Positions 1 to 10,985 of a stretch of 64,000 bases of DNA are shown piece by piece (within the stretch, counting starts at the first letter, position 1; the number at the start of each line of letters is the position of its first letter). The translations under genes were made by a program, and so were the position numbers. This DNA comes from Burkholderia sp. 8Y (GTDB lineage: Bacteria; Pseudomonadota; Gammaproteobacteria; Burkholderiales; Burkholderiaceae). The notes beneath the pieces were generated by a model. That model saw only the letters and a list, made by a program, of their open reading frames with translations, had not been told where the DNA came from and made no database searches. Where the stretch lies: positions 902,582-966,581 of the forward strand of contig NZ_LR733519.1 in NCBI RefSeq assembly GCF_902506145.1. Direction: 5' to 3'.

Positions 1-669
1 ATTGAAATCCAGCTAGGAAAGACGGACGAATCGCACATCATACGCACGATTGAGTACTGGGACATTGAGCGCAAGCGATACCCTCAATATGAGCATGTCG
101 CGGTCATTGTTGCCGAGGACATAACCAGCAGGTTTCTCAACGTGGTGAATCTTTTCAACGGATTCATTCCGCTGGTCGCCGTGCAGGTGAACGGGTTCCG
201 ATTCGGGACGAACATCTCTCTTGTTTTCACGACCGTACTCGACGAGAGGAAACTCGGACTGGTTGATGAAGACGAAGAAGTTTCTGAGACAACGGACCGA
301 GCCTATTGGGAGAAACGAGGTAGCAAGTCTACCGTCGGCCTTGCCGACGAAGTGCTCAAGTTGATTAACGAGTTCGATTCGGGACTCTCACTCAAATACA
401 ACAAGTTCTACATCGGTCTCGCCGATAGGAACGGGCGGCCCGACAATTTCGTTGCATTGAAGCCGAGAAAGAACTGGTTAGGGGTGCTTATCCGACTTCC
501 GCAGAGTGAGGAAATCCAGGCGAAAATTGAAGAGGCGGGGCTCGACGTTCTCGAATACAGCACCAAGGAACGTCGTTACAAGCTGAGGCTCAGCAAGAGC
601 GATCTCGAACAGCACCACGCGTTTCTTTCCGAGCTTCTCAAACTCGCGCAGGGCGACATCGAAGACTGA
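1..669 (+). CDS. PD-(D/E)XK nuclease-like protein, 5' end missing
   Basis: The frame is open from base 1, so the gene begins before the window; the first in-frame ATG at 142 lies inside the conserved part and is not the likely start. The visible 222 residues begin with an I-E-I-Q segment followed by hydrophobic strands (VAVIVAED), which resembles the catalytic E-x-Q/K strand of a PD-(D/E)XK restriction-endonuclease-like fold. The C-terminal third (around YNKFYIGL and the following RKNWLGVLIRL strand) resembles the DUF5655-type domain often found behind such nucleases. From memory of these families the likely role is nucleic-acid cleavage, perhaps in defence, but no partner methylase or helicase is visible. 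Function is inferred; the family resemblance is moderate. Confidence 0.6.
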   Translation: MEIQLGKTDESHIIRTIEYWDIERKRYPQYEHVAVIVAEDITSRFLNVVNLFNGFIPLVAVQVNGFRFGTNISLVFTTVLDERKLGLVDEDEEVSETTDRAYWEKRGSKSTVGLADEVLKLINEFDSGLSLKYNKFYIGLADRNGRPDNFVALKPRKNWLGVLIRLPQSEEIQAKIEEAGLDVLEYSTKERRYKLRLSKSDLEQHHAFLSELLKLAQGDIED

Positions 670-975
670 AGCTTAAAGTCTCCGTATGACCGTTTACTGC
701 GCGACCGGAACGGCATATCGGATGCTAAGCGCGATGCGGTGAAAACCGTCCTGCTCGGCCGCACGGCGTGCGACCGCAAGCTCGATGCCCCAGCACCATT
801 GCCGGCGAGACCGATCTGTGATGATCGCGCAAGATGTCGCGAGCGCAATCCGTGGCCTCGGCGAGCGGGACGCACCTTTAGCTTAAAGACCGCCGGGTCG
901 CGGGCGAGGCCGATCTGATCGACGCGAGCGACACCTCGCAGAGCTCCACCCAAAGCCGCCGCATCGCTCCGTCAC
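670..975. other. Intergenic stretch, no gene recognised
   Basis: About 300 bases between a + strand gene and a convergent - strand gene. Open frames here are short and match nothing I recognise. The 9-mer AGCTTAAAG occurs twice, near 671 and near 879, but I see no further structure. Confidence 0.5.
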
Positions 976-1815
976 TCATGGAGCCGGTATCTTGACCGCC
1001 AGTGCCGCCGCCTCCTCGGCACAGTCGCGTGTCGGCACGTTGCCCTTGACCCGCTGCGACTGGACTTCGCTCCTGGCCGCTTTCATGTCTGCCATGAATT
1101 CCTCACTGCCGTGTAGTCGGGCCACGGTGGCGGCGCCCATCAGACGGCCTGCTTCGATGTCGCTCATCCAATGCACGTTACAAATCGCTCGGCTTTCGCC
1201 ATAACTCAACCCGCGCGTGAATAACGCGTTGGATTGACCAGGCGACAGCTCACTGAGCATCAGCGCCCAAGCCCAGCCGATCGCGGCATGGCCGGAAGGA
1301 TACGAACCGTCCCGCCGAAGCGAGGCCTCTTCGCGCGGCGTGCAGGTAGACTCGTTTGCGACGACGAATGGACGCGACCGGTTATACGTGTTCTTGGCCC
1401 GGTAAGTCGAAAGGCCGACGTCCGTCAGACTGCGACGCAACAACTGATAGAGAAAGGGCGTTTCAGCATCGTCGATGCGGGCCCCGAGGGCACAGGAGAA
1501 CGATTCGGCGGCGGTAGGAAACGCGAGTTGAGCATCCGCTGTCGCCAGCCGGATTCGGTTGGGGTCGCGAATCTCTCGACTCGCGTGGCTGAAAGCGCCA
1601 TCGGCCTTTTCTGCCGCAGAACCTTTGGCTGGCGGCGGAGCCAAGAGGCTCAGGCTATCAGGCAGCTCGCTGGTGGCGAGATAACCGCTCAGGTAGCCTG
1701 GCCGGATTTCCTTGACAGGAGCGGGATGTGCCTCCTGAGCCCAAACGCTCGATGCGTATGTCAGCACGCCACTATAAAGTAAAGCGGCAATCGTGATTAT
1801 TCGTTGGATTTTCAT
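976..1815 (-). CDS. Class A non-specific acid phosphatase (PAP2 superfamily)
   Basis: A periplasmic phosphomonoesterase of 279 residues. Residues 1-26 form a signal peptide ending near VWA. The three class A signatures are all present: K141-x6-R148-P149 (in KNTYNRSRP), the phosphate-binding GSYPSGH at 170-176, and S208-R209-x5-H215-x3-D219. These residues form the vanadium-haloperoxidase-like active site that passes through a phosphohistidine intermediate. Length and motif spacing are normal for PhoN/PhoC-type enzymes. The gene stands alone: about 230 bases separate it from the divergent gene at 2045 and nothing is co-directional. The expected role is phosphate scavenging from organic monoesters outside the inner membrane; the physiological substrate cannot be read from the sequence. 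Confidence 0.9.
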   Translation of the reverse strand: MKIQRIITIAALLYSGVLTYASSVWAQEAHPAPVKEIRPGYLSGYLATSELPDSLSLLAPPPAKGSAAEKADGAFSHASREIRDPNRIRLATADAQLAFPTAAESFSCALGARIDDAETPFLYQLLRRSLTDVGLSTYRAKNTYNRSRPFVVANESTCTPREEASLRRDGSYPSGHAAIGWAWALMLSELSPGQSNALFTRGLSYGESRAICNVHWMSDIEAGRLMGAATVARLHGSEEFMADMKAARSEVQSQRVKGNVPTRDCAEEAAALAVKIPAP

Positions 1816-2044
1816 CTTAATGCTCGTTCGAGATTGCCCGGTATAAAGCAGGGTTGACTCCCTGATACTTCAGGTATGCGACAAAACGTCGGTTCCGACC
1901 CGCAGAATATGGCTATGCTTCGCTCATCGCCCCGTCAGGATGCAGTCTAAAAGTTCAGCTTGTTCGCAGCCACCCCTCAAACCGGGTGGGGAAATGAAAC
2001 GGCTCTTGTGCCATTGTTGTGTGGCCTGGGCTAGAGAAGAATAA

Positions 2045-2560
2045 GTGAGCACAGCATATGATCGATACCTGATTGAACGGTTCGAAGGGGAGGTCGAAGG
2101 CGAGGAATTTTTTATCAGAATGTCGGAATTCTCTAGCAATGGACCTGAAAGAGACAAGTGGAGCATCTTAAGTCAACTCGAAACGCAAACGAAAGAGCGC
2201 ATCCGAAAGGAATTGCTGTCACTGGGTATAGACGTCGTTGAGTCCAACATGTGCGTGGAGCGAGGACGCAGTCTTGCGGAAAGTTTCAGGCATGTGCCGT
2301 GGATTGACTTCATCGATATCTTTCGGAAGTCGCTGGAAAGATTCGTAGCCGACTTCGAGGCGGCCGAGACAATGGTGCCAGCAAAGAGTCGAGCGCGCGA
2401 ATTGCTGCATTACATCACCGAACACGAGAGGGCGTTGCTGGAATTCTCTGTGCGGGAGGCCGAAGGACGTGGGGCAACGTCGCTTGCCGCCGTGACGGCG
2501 TTGCTTGAGCGGCCACGCCAAGGCTTTGCTGATAAGCAAAAAGTGTGGCAGGCCGAATAG
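2045..2560 (+). CDS. Ferritin-like helical hypothetical protein
   Basis: A 171-residue, mainly helical protein starting at GTG; no in-frame ATG fits better. The first helix carries an acidic set (FEGEVEGEEFF) and the second an E-R-D-K then Q-L-E-T pattern, while residues 115-135 (ARELLHYITEHERALLEF) form a further helix with Glu and His. This alternation of Glu and His in four helices recalls ferritin-like or rubrerythrin-like di-iron folds, but the ExxH metal motif is not cleanly conserved, so metal binding is only a guess. It stands alone on the + strand. It could equally be a non-metal four-helix protein. Confidence 0.6.
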   Translation: MSTAYDRYLIERFEGEVEGEEFFIRMSEFSSNGPERDKWSILSQLETQTKERIRKELLSLGIDVVESNMCVERGRSLAESFRHVPWIDFIDIFRKSLERFVADFEAAETMVPAKSRARELLHYITEHERALLEFSVREAEGRGATSLAAVTALLERPRQGFADKQKVWQAE

Positions 2561-2744
2561 TTTTTCCGGATGCCCAATAAGCCTCGGACCACCCTATCGA
2601 GGACTGCGTTGTCCGCTCTATCCTCATGCGGGTTCGCTCACCTGTGGACAAGACATGCCACGCACACGACCGTCTGTCTTGATCGACGACGGGGTGCTGC
2701 AACTGCTTGATCGCGCTGGACTGTGCCTACACCCGGTCGTGATC

Positions 2745-2963
2745 GAGGCGATGCGGTTGATCGCTTGGGGGCGACGCGGACGGTGCCGGTCCGATGAGTG
2801 CATCAACCTCACGACGAAGCTCGAGTGGCTGTGCGAGGTGGGTCATGCGTGGCACGCACAGCCGGCATCGATTTTGACCGGCACGTGATTTCCTGCATGT
2901 GCCTACGTGATCAGGCCAGGCGCCAGTGTTTGCCAGTTGGCAAGAATGACGGGTCGTGACTGA
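2745..2963 (+). pseudogene. Zinc-ribbon (C..GHxW...GTWCPxC type) gene remnant
   Basis: Read in the frame of 2745, the translation contains a stretch of the zinc-ribbon repeat family related to DUF4379/PF14311: RGRCRSDECIN, then TTKLEWLCEVGHAW, then PASILTGT. Intact members continue with W-C-P-x-C. Here the Trp codon has become TGA (2886-2888) and the first Cys codon TTT (Phe, 2889-2891), while P-A-C follows in the same frame and the frame runs to a second stop at 2961-2963. Two changes at the most conserved spot in an otherwise recognisable domain indicate a decayed gene. No intact upstream part of such a protein is visible, so this is a fragment. Confidence 0.6.
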
Positions 2964-2992
2964 TGAGCCGGCCCGTCGCCCGCGCCCAGAAA

Positions 2993-4027
2993 TTAGCCGG
3001 TCTGTTCGACCGGCGTCACGTCGAGATCCAGCATCTGCGCCCCGCGCAGCACCGCGACCTTAACCGCGCGCTCGATGCGCGACGCGTCCAGCGCGCGCTG
3101 CAAGCCATCGACGCTATCGACGCTCACGCCATCCACCGCGACGATGCGATCGCCCGTGCGCAGTCCGCCCAGCGCCGCCGGACTGCCCTTGACCACTTCC
3201 ATGACGTGGACCGCGCTCGCCGACGTGAGGCCGAAGAAACGCTGCACGCGCCGCGACACGGGCGCGGTCGTTCCCGCGACGCCGATGTACGCGCGCCGCA
3301 CGCGTCCATGCGCGAAGATCTGCATGATGACCCACTTGGCCGTGTCGATCGCGGTCGCGAACGAAATCGCCTGCGCGCCCGAAATGATCGCCGTGTTCAC
3401 GCCGATCACCTGCCCCGCCGAATTGATGAGCGGGCCGCCCGAATTGCCGGGATTCAGCGCGGCATCGGTCTGGATCACGTCGTAGATCATGCGGCCGGAC
3501 GTCGAGCGCAGCGACCGCCCGAGCGCCGACACCACGCCGGTCGTCACCGTCTGCGCGAGCCCCAGCGGATTGCCGACCGCAATCGCGATCTGGCCGACGC
3601 GCAGACTCCCCGATTCGCCCAGTTCGACGTGCGGCAGCGGCTCCGGCGAGCCGATGCGCAGCACCGCGAGATCGCTGCCGGGATCGTCGCCGACGAGATC
3701 GGCGTGAAAATGCGCGCCGTCGGCAGTTGTCACGGTAATGCGCGTCGCGCCGTGAACCACGTGGCTATTGGTGAGCAGATAGCCGTCGGGCGTGAAGATG
3801 AAGCCCGACCCGGTGCCGCCTGCGTGGCGGCGCGCGCCGCGAGCGTCAACCAGCTCGCGCTCGACGGCGATGAAAACGACGGCCTGCTGCACGCGCTCGA
3901 GCGCGCCGATCACGGTGCGCGAGTACGCATCGAGCAGCGCGGTGTCATCGAGCGGCTGGGGCTGTTGCTGCGCGGCGTCTTGCGAGCCGCGCGCAAGATC
4001 GTCGATGAATTGAGGTCGGCTTCCCAT
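2993..4027 (-). CDS. HtrA/Deg-like serine protease with one PDZ domain, no signal peptide
   Basis: A 344-residue S1C protease. The catalytic triad is intact: H89 (in TNSHVV), D119 (in SDLAVLRI) and S196 (in NPGNSGGPL). One PDZ domain follows at roughly 240-340 (YIGVAG ... GGLRTGDRIVAVDG). The start chosen is ATG at 4027, preceded by GGAGT at good spacing; the longer frame would need a TTG and lacks a ribosome site. With this start there is no signal peptide or membrane segment, unlike DegP/MucD, so I expect a cytoplasmic enzyme. It lies 70 bases downstream of the Ap4A phosphorylase on the same strand and is probably co-transcribed. Likely role: general protein quality control. Confidence 0.9.
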   Translation of the reverse strand: MGSRPQFIDDLARGSQDAAQQQPQPLDDTALLDAYSRTVIGALERVQQAVVFIAVERELVDARGARRHAGGTGSGFIFTPDGYLLTNSHVVHGATRITVTTADGAHFHADLVGDDPGSDLAVLRIGSPEPLPHVELGESGSLRVGQIAIAVGNPLGLAQTVTTGVVSALGRSLRSTSGRMIYDVIQTDAALNPGNSGGPLINSAGQVIGVNTAIISGAQAISFATAIDTAKWVIMQIFAHGRVRRAYIGVAGTTAPVSRRVQRFFGLTSASAVHVMEVVKGSPAALGGLRTGDRIVAVDGVSVDSVDGLQRALDASRIERAVKVAVLRGAQMLDLDVTPVEQTG

Positions 4028-4097
4028 GCTGGACTCCCGATGTTCGAGAGCCGACATGCGGGCCGCCGCCGCGCTTTTCAAGGCCGCCCGGCGGCGC

Positions 4098-4994
4098 TCA
4101 GACCGTGCGCGACGCGCGCGCGAGCAGCGTCATCGGACCGAGTGTTTCGACGATGCCGCGTTGCGCGTCGTCCCGCACGAACAGCGAGCCGGCGAAGCCG
4201 AGCGAATTGATGGCGATGCCCTCGACATCGGCGACCGTGCGCGGCACCGCGAGCATCCAGCGGCGCGTGACGAGCAGGTTGTACGGCGCGGACTGATGCG
4301 TGGCGCCGGCGACATCGAGCGGTTCGACGCCGATCGCGTCGAGCAGCTGGCGATACGTGTCGTGCGCGCGCTGCGGCGTGATATCGGACACGTCGCCGAG
4401 CCAAGCCGCCGCGTGACCGAACGCGAGGCCCGGCACGCGAAAATCGGCGCTCTGCCGAGCGGTTTCGATCAATGGCTCGATGGGCGCCGCATAGCCGTCG
4501 AGCGGCAGCCGGACCAACTGCATGTGCTTGTGCGGCTGGCTTGATCCCGCGACCGCGCCGCCGTTGTAGAAACCGAGGCCGTCGAATTCGTTCACGCACG
4601 CGAGCAGCGCGGCGAAGTCGTCGGGTTCGAGCAGGGCTTCTTGCGGCTCGAACTGCGTCGTCACGATCAACAGATGGTACGGAAGCACGTTGAACTTGTT
4701 CAGCAACAAGAAGTGCCGTTCGCCGATATCGCCGACGCGCAGCGCGTCCTCGCACGGCGAAAACGGATCGCGCCACGCGCTCGCCGCATCGGTGGCGGAC
4801 TTGGCGGCGAGCTTCGCTGCCTCTTCCTTGCGCGCCAGATTCGCGGCTTGCCGCACGAGAAAGCGCACGCCTCCGTCTTCGATGACATGCTGCACGGTGT
4901 CGAACGGACGCAACGCGCCGCACGCGAGCGCGCGCCCGGTTTGTTCGACGACGGCTTGCCACGAAGGCGCGCTTGGCAATGGTGTTGGGTTCAT
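4098..4994 (-). CDS. ATP adenylyltransferase (Ap4A phosphorylase)
   Basis: A 298-residue protein of the ATP_transf/HIT superfamily, which phosphorolyses diadenosine tetraphosphate into ATP and ADP. The diagnostic histidine triad-like motif QPHKHMQL is at 153-160, with H155 and H157 in the nucleotide-transfer site. The N-terminal half carries the usual HFLLLNKFNVLPYHLLIVT block and the C-terminal third the SAPYNLLVT and W-M-L-A-V-P-R segments of fungal Apa1/Apa2 and their bacterial homologues. Length is normal. It is the first gene of a two-gene - strand unit with the HtrA-like protease, which suggests a shared stress role because Ap4A accumulates on heat and oxidative damage; that link is inference. 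Confidence 0.9.
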   Translation of the reverse strand: MNPTPLPSAPSWQAVVEQTGRALACGALRPFDTVQHVIEDGGVRFLVRQAANLARKEEAAKLAAKSATDAASAWRDPFSPCEDALRVGDIGERHFLLLNKFNVLPYHLLIVTTQFEPQEALLEPDDFAALLACVNEFDGLGFYNGGAVAGSSQPHKHMQLVRLPLDGYAAPIEPLIETARQSADFRVPGLAFGHAAAWLGDVSDITPQRAHDTYRQLLDAIGVEPLDVAGATHQSAPYNLLVTRRWMLAVPRTVADVEGIAINSLGFAGSLFVRDDAQRGIVETLGPMTLLARASRTV

Positions 4995-5331
4995 GTGTCG
5001 GACGAGTGATTGCCGGAACGAGCATTTTGCTGCTTTTGCGCACCGTGTGTTCCAAAGTTGTTTGGCGAATGGCTGCTTTACCTGCGCGGAATGTGTGAAT
5101 GCCCCGATAGTTCGGACTTTTCAGCGTTCAATTCGGGCGTCCAGTTGGATAGACTTCCTGCCACTCGGTCGTTCGCAGATGCAGTTATCCATTCGGTATG
5201 CTTAATGAATCGACGATATGACTGAGCGCGTCGCACGGTGCGCGACGCTGCGAGGGGGCCGCGCACGAGGCGCGGATCTCCTTTCCGGCGTATCACCTTT
5301 TTTCCCTTTATTTCTAGCGAGAGCCACTCTC
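4995..5331. other. Divergent intergenic region, no gene recognised
   Basis: About 340 bases between the divergent Ap4A phosphorylase and the small-peptide pair; it must carry promoters for both. Local composition is more AT-rich near 5140-5220. I could not assign promoter elements with confidence, and no -24/-12 (GG-N10-GC with TGGCA/TTGC) match was seen ahead of the peptides. Confidence 0.5.
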
Positions 5332-5445
5332 ATGCAAAAAATCGACCGCGCTGCTCTGGTTCAGGCAAACATCGCTGGCGGCGCCGCCAAGGCAACCAGC
5401 ACGTCTTCGTCCAACACGAACGTTTCCGTCACGATCACGGCTTAA
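5332..5445 (+). CDS. Small Gly-Gly peptide, Ser/Thr-rich (first tandem copy)
   Basis: Encodes 37 residues starting MQKIDRAALVQANIAGG, followed by a 20-residue Ser/Thr/Asn-rich tail ending NVSVTITA. The neighbour at 5505 is the same length and has almost the same first 17 residues, which argues that both are real. The conserved half ending in Gly-Gly with Ile at position -4 looks like a C39-type (double-glycine) leader, though the Leu at -12 and Met/Leu at -7 of strong leaders are not present. After cleavage the tail would be a short alternating polar/hydrophobic strand. No transporter or modifying enzyme adjoins; the C39 exporter at 47.8-50.9 kb is the only candidate in the window. Function unknown. 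Confidence 0.7.
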   Translation: MQKIDRAALVQANIAGGAAKATSTSSSNTNVSVTITA

Positions 5446-5504
5446 GGCCGCGACGTTGGCAGCATAGAACCATCGTTTCAACCACACTTCACAAAGGTAT
5501 TCAC

Positions 5505-5618
5505 ATGCAAAAGATCGAACGCGCCGTTCTGGCTCAAGCAAACATCGCTGGCGGCACGGCCAAGGCGTCGAGCTCGTCGTCGACCAACACCACCGTGGAC
5601 ATCACCATCTCCGCGTAA
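5505..5618 (+). CDS. Small Gly-Gly peptide, Ser/Thr-rich (second tandem copy)
   Basis: A 37-residue paralogue of the peptide at 5332, starting MQKIERAVLAQANIAGG and ending TVDITISA. AAAGGT lies upstream of the ATG as a ribosome site. Differences between the copies are conservative in the first half (D/E, A/V, V/A) and looser in the tail, which keeps the Ser/Thr run and the beta-strand-like end. That is the pattern expected for a conserved export signal plus a more variable mature part. It is followed after about 40 bases by a strong inverted repeat. It may be an exported peptide, a signal or an aggregating surface peptide; the sequence alone does not decide. Confidence 0.7.
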   Translation: MQKIERAVLAQANIAGGTAKASSSSSTNTTVDITISA

Positions 5619-5654
5619 GGTTGCGGCTCTCCTCGTGAGAGCATGACCATGTGT

Positions 5655-5684
5655 GCAAAGGCTCCCGCTTCAGGGAGCCTTTGC
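5655..5684. terminator. Bidirectional stem-loop between peptides and Lrp gene
   Basis: A perfect 12-base inverted repeat: GCAAAGGCTCCC at 5655-5666, a six-base loop, and GGGAGCCTTTGC at 5673-5684. It sits between the convergent small-peptide unit (+) and the Lrp gene (-), so it can end both transcripts. There is no long T run; TTT lies inside the stem. Confidence 0.7.
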
Positions 5685-5695
5685 CGTGGCGAAAG

Positions 5696-6226
5696 TCACG
5701 CCCAATCTTCCTCTCCGCGCTTCGACTCGGGCAAGGTCAAACCCGACGCCGGCAGCGGCAACGCTGTCTTGTAGCGCACCTGTTTGAGCGCAAAGCTCGA
5801 ACGGATATTCGACACGCCCGGCATCTTCGTGAGCCGTTCGAGAATGAAGCGTTCGAGTGCCGCCACGTCGGGCAGCACGACGCGCAGCAGATAATCCGCA
5901 TCGCCCGTCATGAGGTAGCACTCCATCACCTCGGGGCGCTCGCTGATGGCCTGCTCGAAACGCGCGAGCGCGTCCTTGATCTGCTTTTCCAGACTCACCT
6001 GAATGAACACGTTGATGCTCAAGCCAAGCGCCTCCGGACTGAGCAACGTGACGTGCTGCCTGAACAGCCCCGCTTTTTCGAGCGCGCGCACGCGATTGAA
6101 GCAGGGCGTCGGCGACAGGTTGACGGCGCGCGCCAGTTCCGAATTCGTGATGCGCGCGTTCTGCTGAAGCGCATTGAGAATGCCGATATCGATGCGGTCA
6201 AGCCGCTCTTTCGCTTGCGAGCTCAT
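5696..6226 (-). CDS. Lrp/AsnC family transcriptional regulator
   Basis: A 176-residue regulator with the usual two parts: an N-terminal winged helix-turn-helix ([18 protein letters not shown] ... [20 protein letters not shown], residues about 8-55) and a C-terminal RAM/ACT-like ligand domain (about 70-155, with [18 protein letters not shown]). The start at 6226 gives the standard Lrp length; the longer open frame upstream is not coding in style. It is divergent from the E1 gene at 6361 with 134 bases between, an arrangement in which Lrp-type proteins commonly control the neighbour. In Pseudomonas putida the Lrp-like MdeR controls mdeA and the AceE-like mdeB, a possible parallel. The effector is unknown. 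Confidence 0.9.
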   Translation of the reverse strand: MSSQAKERLDRIDIGILNALQQNARITNSELARAVNLSPTPCFNRVRALEKAGLFRQHVTLLSPEALGLSINVFIQVSLEKQIKDALARFEQAISERPEVMECYLMTGDADYLLRVVLPDVAALERFILERLTKMPGVSNIRSSFALKQVRYKTALPLPASGLTLPESKRGEEDWA

Positions 6227-6360
6227 AGTTGGAAGATTCCTGTTTTGCGCCTCTTTGCAGAATAAACACACTACCGCAAAGCGCGCGCGCAGCCAAATGA
6301 GATGCACATTCTGCCCGCGACTGGTTATCCTCGATTGATCCCAGCCAGCGGAGTCGCGCC

Positions 6361-9071
<2,711 letters not shown>

Positions 9072-9075
<4 letters not shown>

Positions 9076-9719
9076 GCGCGCAGACCGAGCAGCGCGCGCA
9101 CTTCGTCGTCGCTCGTCTGGTCGAAGTCGATGTAGAACTGGCCGACGCCCATGAAGTGACGGGGCCGAAGCGCGCATACGAACTCGTCGGCGACATCGGT
9201 GAAGCGCGTATCGGCATCCAGCGGGGCGACCGGTAGCGCCGCGACCACCCGCGCGGGCGGCGCGTTGCCGTTGCGCAGCGACATCGCGGCGGCGCGCAGG
9301 GTGGCGCCGGTGGCCATGCCATCGTCCACGACGATCGCCACTTTGCCGGCGCTATCGAGCGGCGGGCGCGATCCGCGGTACATCGCCTCGCGCCGCGCCA
9401 ACTCGGCGCGCTCGCGTTCGATCACGGCGTTGAGTTCGGGCTGGCTGACGCCCGCATAGTCGACGATTCGCTCATCGAGGTAGAAGGCGTCGCCGGATGC
9501 GATCGCGCCCATCGCAAGCTCCGGCTGATACGGCACGCCCAGCTTGCGCACGACGAGCACGTCCAGCTTCGCGCCGAGCGCGCGCGCCACTTCGAACGCG
9601 ACCGGCACGCCGCCGCGCGGCAGGCCGAGCACGATCACGTCGTCGCGGTTGGCGTAGCCCGAAAGCAGCGCGGCGAGTTCGCGGCCGGCCTCGCGCCGGT
9701 CCCTGAAGACGGAGTTCAT
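9072..9719 (-). CDS. Phosphoribosyltransferase family protein
   Basis: A 215-residue type I PRTase-fold protein. The PRPP-binding loop is present as VAIVVDDGMATGATLRAA in the middle of the protein: two acidic residues then an A-T-G-A-T turn. An N-terminal strand (VIVLGLPRGGVPVAFEVA) and a hood segment (LDVLVVRKLGVPYQPELAMGAI) match the widespread family annotated as phosphoribosyltransferase, sometimes fused to dienelactone hydrolase. The C-terminal part (HFMGVGQFYIDFDQTSDDEV) is also typical. The start at 9719 gives the standard N-terminus (MNSVFRDRREAG). The biochemical substrate of this family is not known to me. It is convergent with the E1 gene, overlapping by four bases. Confidence 0.85.
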
Positions 9720-10302
9720 GTCGCATGCGTCCTGCCGACGCGTGTGGCTTCGTGCGAGCCGGCCGCTTGCGGGAGGACGGCGGCTGCGCGTTGCCGGGCG
9801 GGTTACCTCAGGCGCGCGCGAGACAGCGGACGACGCCCGCGTTGGTAGGCGTTTGCCTTGTGCTGCATGGCGTTCGCTGATGCGGTCGTTTTTCGCGCCC
9901 GCGTGTGATCGGCAAGCCGCTGCCCGCATCCGCCCGTTGTGCTGTGCGTCTTGGCGATCTCTACATCGTAGGCGAAAAGCGTCGCGTGTCCCATCGGATC
10001 GACGCGCTCGGAGACTGGCGCACCGAGGCGCCGCATTCTCGCCGCGCGCGACGGCGCTTGGTTGCAACTCCCGATCGGCTGAGACACATTCTGGTGGCGT
10101 ATTTGCCGCGTCCGCAGCGGGAAGGAAGGCGAACGGGTCGAAATTCGGTGCATGCGCGCCGTTGCTGATCTCCGCGCTTTTCGCCCATGCGATCGCGGTC
10201 GCGCCGACATCTACAGAACCAGTCGCCGCCCGACTACGCCCGTCGGTGATGCCGCGCATTGAGGCGCCGCCCGTATCGCGGCGACTTTTTATGAGACCGG
10301 CG
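9720..10302. other. Intergenic stretch, no gene recognised
   Basis: Almost 600 bases of high-GC sequence. Long open frames exist on both strands but their translations are Arg/Ala-rich, lack domains and conflict with each other, so I treat them as chance. The 5' side must hold the promoter of the phosphoribosyltransferase; the 3' side ends in the terminator at 10303. Confidence 0.5.
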
Positions 10303-10331
10303 AAAAAAAGGCGCCTCAACCGGGCGCCTTT
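10303..10331 (-). terminator. Rho-independent terminator of the 65-residue protein gene
   Basis: On the - strand AAAGGCGCC pairs with GGCGCCTTT around an eight-base loop and continues into a run of T (A run at 10303-10309 on the + strand). It lies 20 bases beyond the stop of the gene at 10351-10548. Confidence 0.85.
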
Positions 10332-10350
10332 GCACGAGGGATTCGAACGC

Positions 10351-10548
10351 TCAGAGATTGGCGCGCACGGCGTCCCTGAGAGCGTCCATCACGATGCCGT
10401 AATTGAGCGGAATGTCCAGCGAATCCGAATAGCCCGTTTTCTCGGCTGACTCGGCGGGCGCAGCGCCGACCGGAATCGGCTCGTAGGCAGTCTCGCCTGC
10501 CGGATTGTTGCGTCCTTCGATGGCACTCTGCAATTGCGGATTCTTCAC
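10351..10548 (-). CDS. Small hypothetical protein (65 residues)
   Basis: A 65-residue acidic protein beginning at GTG 10548. The start is fixed by a strong ribosome site, AAGGAG, six bases upstream; the frame extends further upstream but without such a site. The sequence (Lys-Asn-Pro-Gln-Leu-Gln at the N-terminus, a Pro/Ala/Glu-rich centre, and DIPLNYGIVMDALRDAVRANL at the end) has no membrane segment, signal peptide or cysteine. The C-terminus looks helical. A good ribosome site and a terminator directly after the stop make it a convincing single-gene unit. I do not recognise the family. Confidence 0.7.
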   Translation of the reverse strand: MKNPQLQSAIEGRNNPAGETAYEPIPVGAAPAESAEKTGYSDSLDIPLNYGIVMDALRDAVRANL

Positions 10549-10985
10549 GATTAACTCCTTCCGGTAATGGAGCGGCGAGGACCTGCAAGTTAAACCAGTG
10601 TCATGACAACTTGACGACTTCGATTGAGCACTCATCCGAAACATAGGCGTCCGGCGCGCCGGGATTCGCCGTGATGACGCGTTTTCAAAGAGCGCGGGGG
10701 CTCTAGTGTAACGGCGGCGCGCGTCGGCCGAAGCGTGTTTTTGTTATGACGCCCGCGCGGCGGTATCGGACCCGCCGCCAAGAAAGCGGCGCGGAAATTG
10801 CATCGCTGTCGTGCTGAACGCGATGCGGACGATCGGCGTCACGGTCCGATCCTCCTCACGAACGGCTGTTCGCGGGAAGGAATCCCAACGATCAGGACCG
10901 CTCTCACGCTGTTCGTCCCCCGCATCCGGCCTGAGAGGCGCACGCGACGACGACGCGCACGTAGCGAAAACAAGGAGAAATAAGC
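10549..10985. other. Divergent intergenic region, no gene recognised
   Basis: About 440 bases between divergent genes. It should hold the promoters of the 65-residue protein and of the NAD(P)-binding protein. I see no ORF with a credible ribosome site and no structured element. Confidence 0.5.

Noticed and set aside
2963..4210. A 415-codon + strand frame opposite the HtrA-like protease
   Set aside because: The - strand frame has a complete S1C triad and PDZ domain; the + strand translation has no known features.
9718..10449. A 243-codon + strand frame over the gap after the phosphoribosyltransferase
   Set aside because: It crosses a clear terminator and the opposite-strand 65-residue gene; the translation is low-complexity Arg/Ala.
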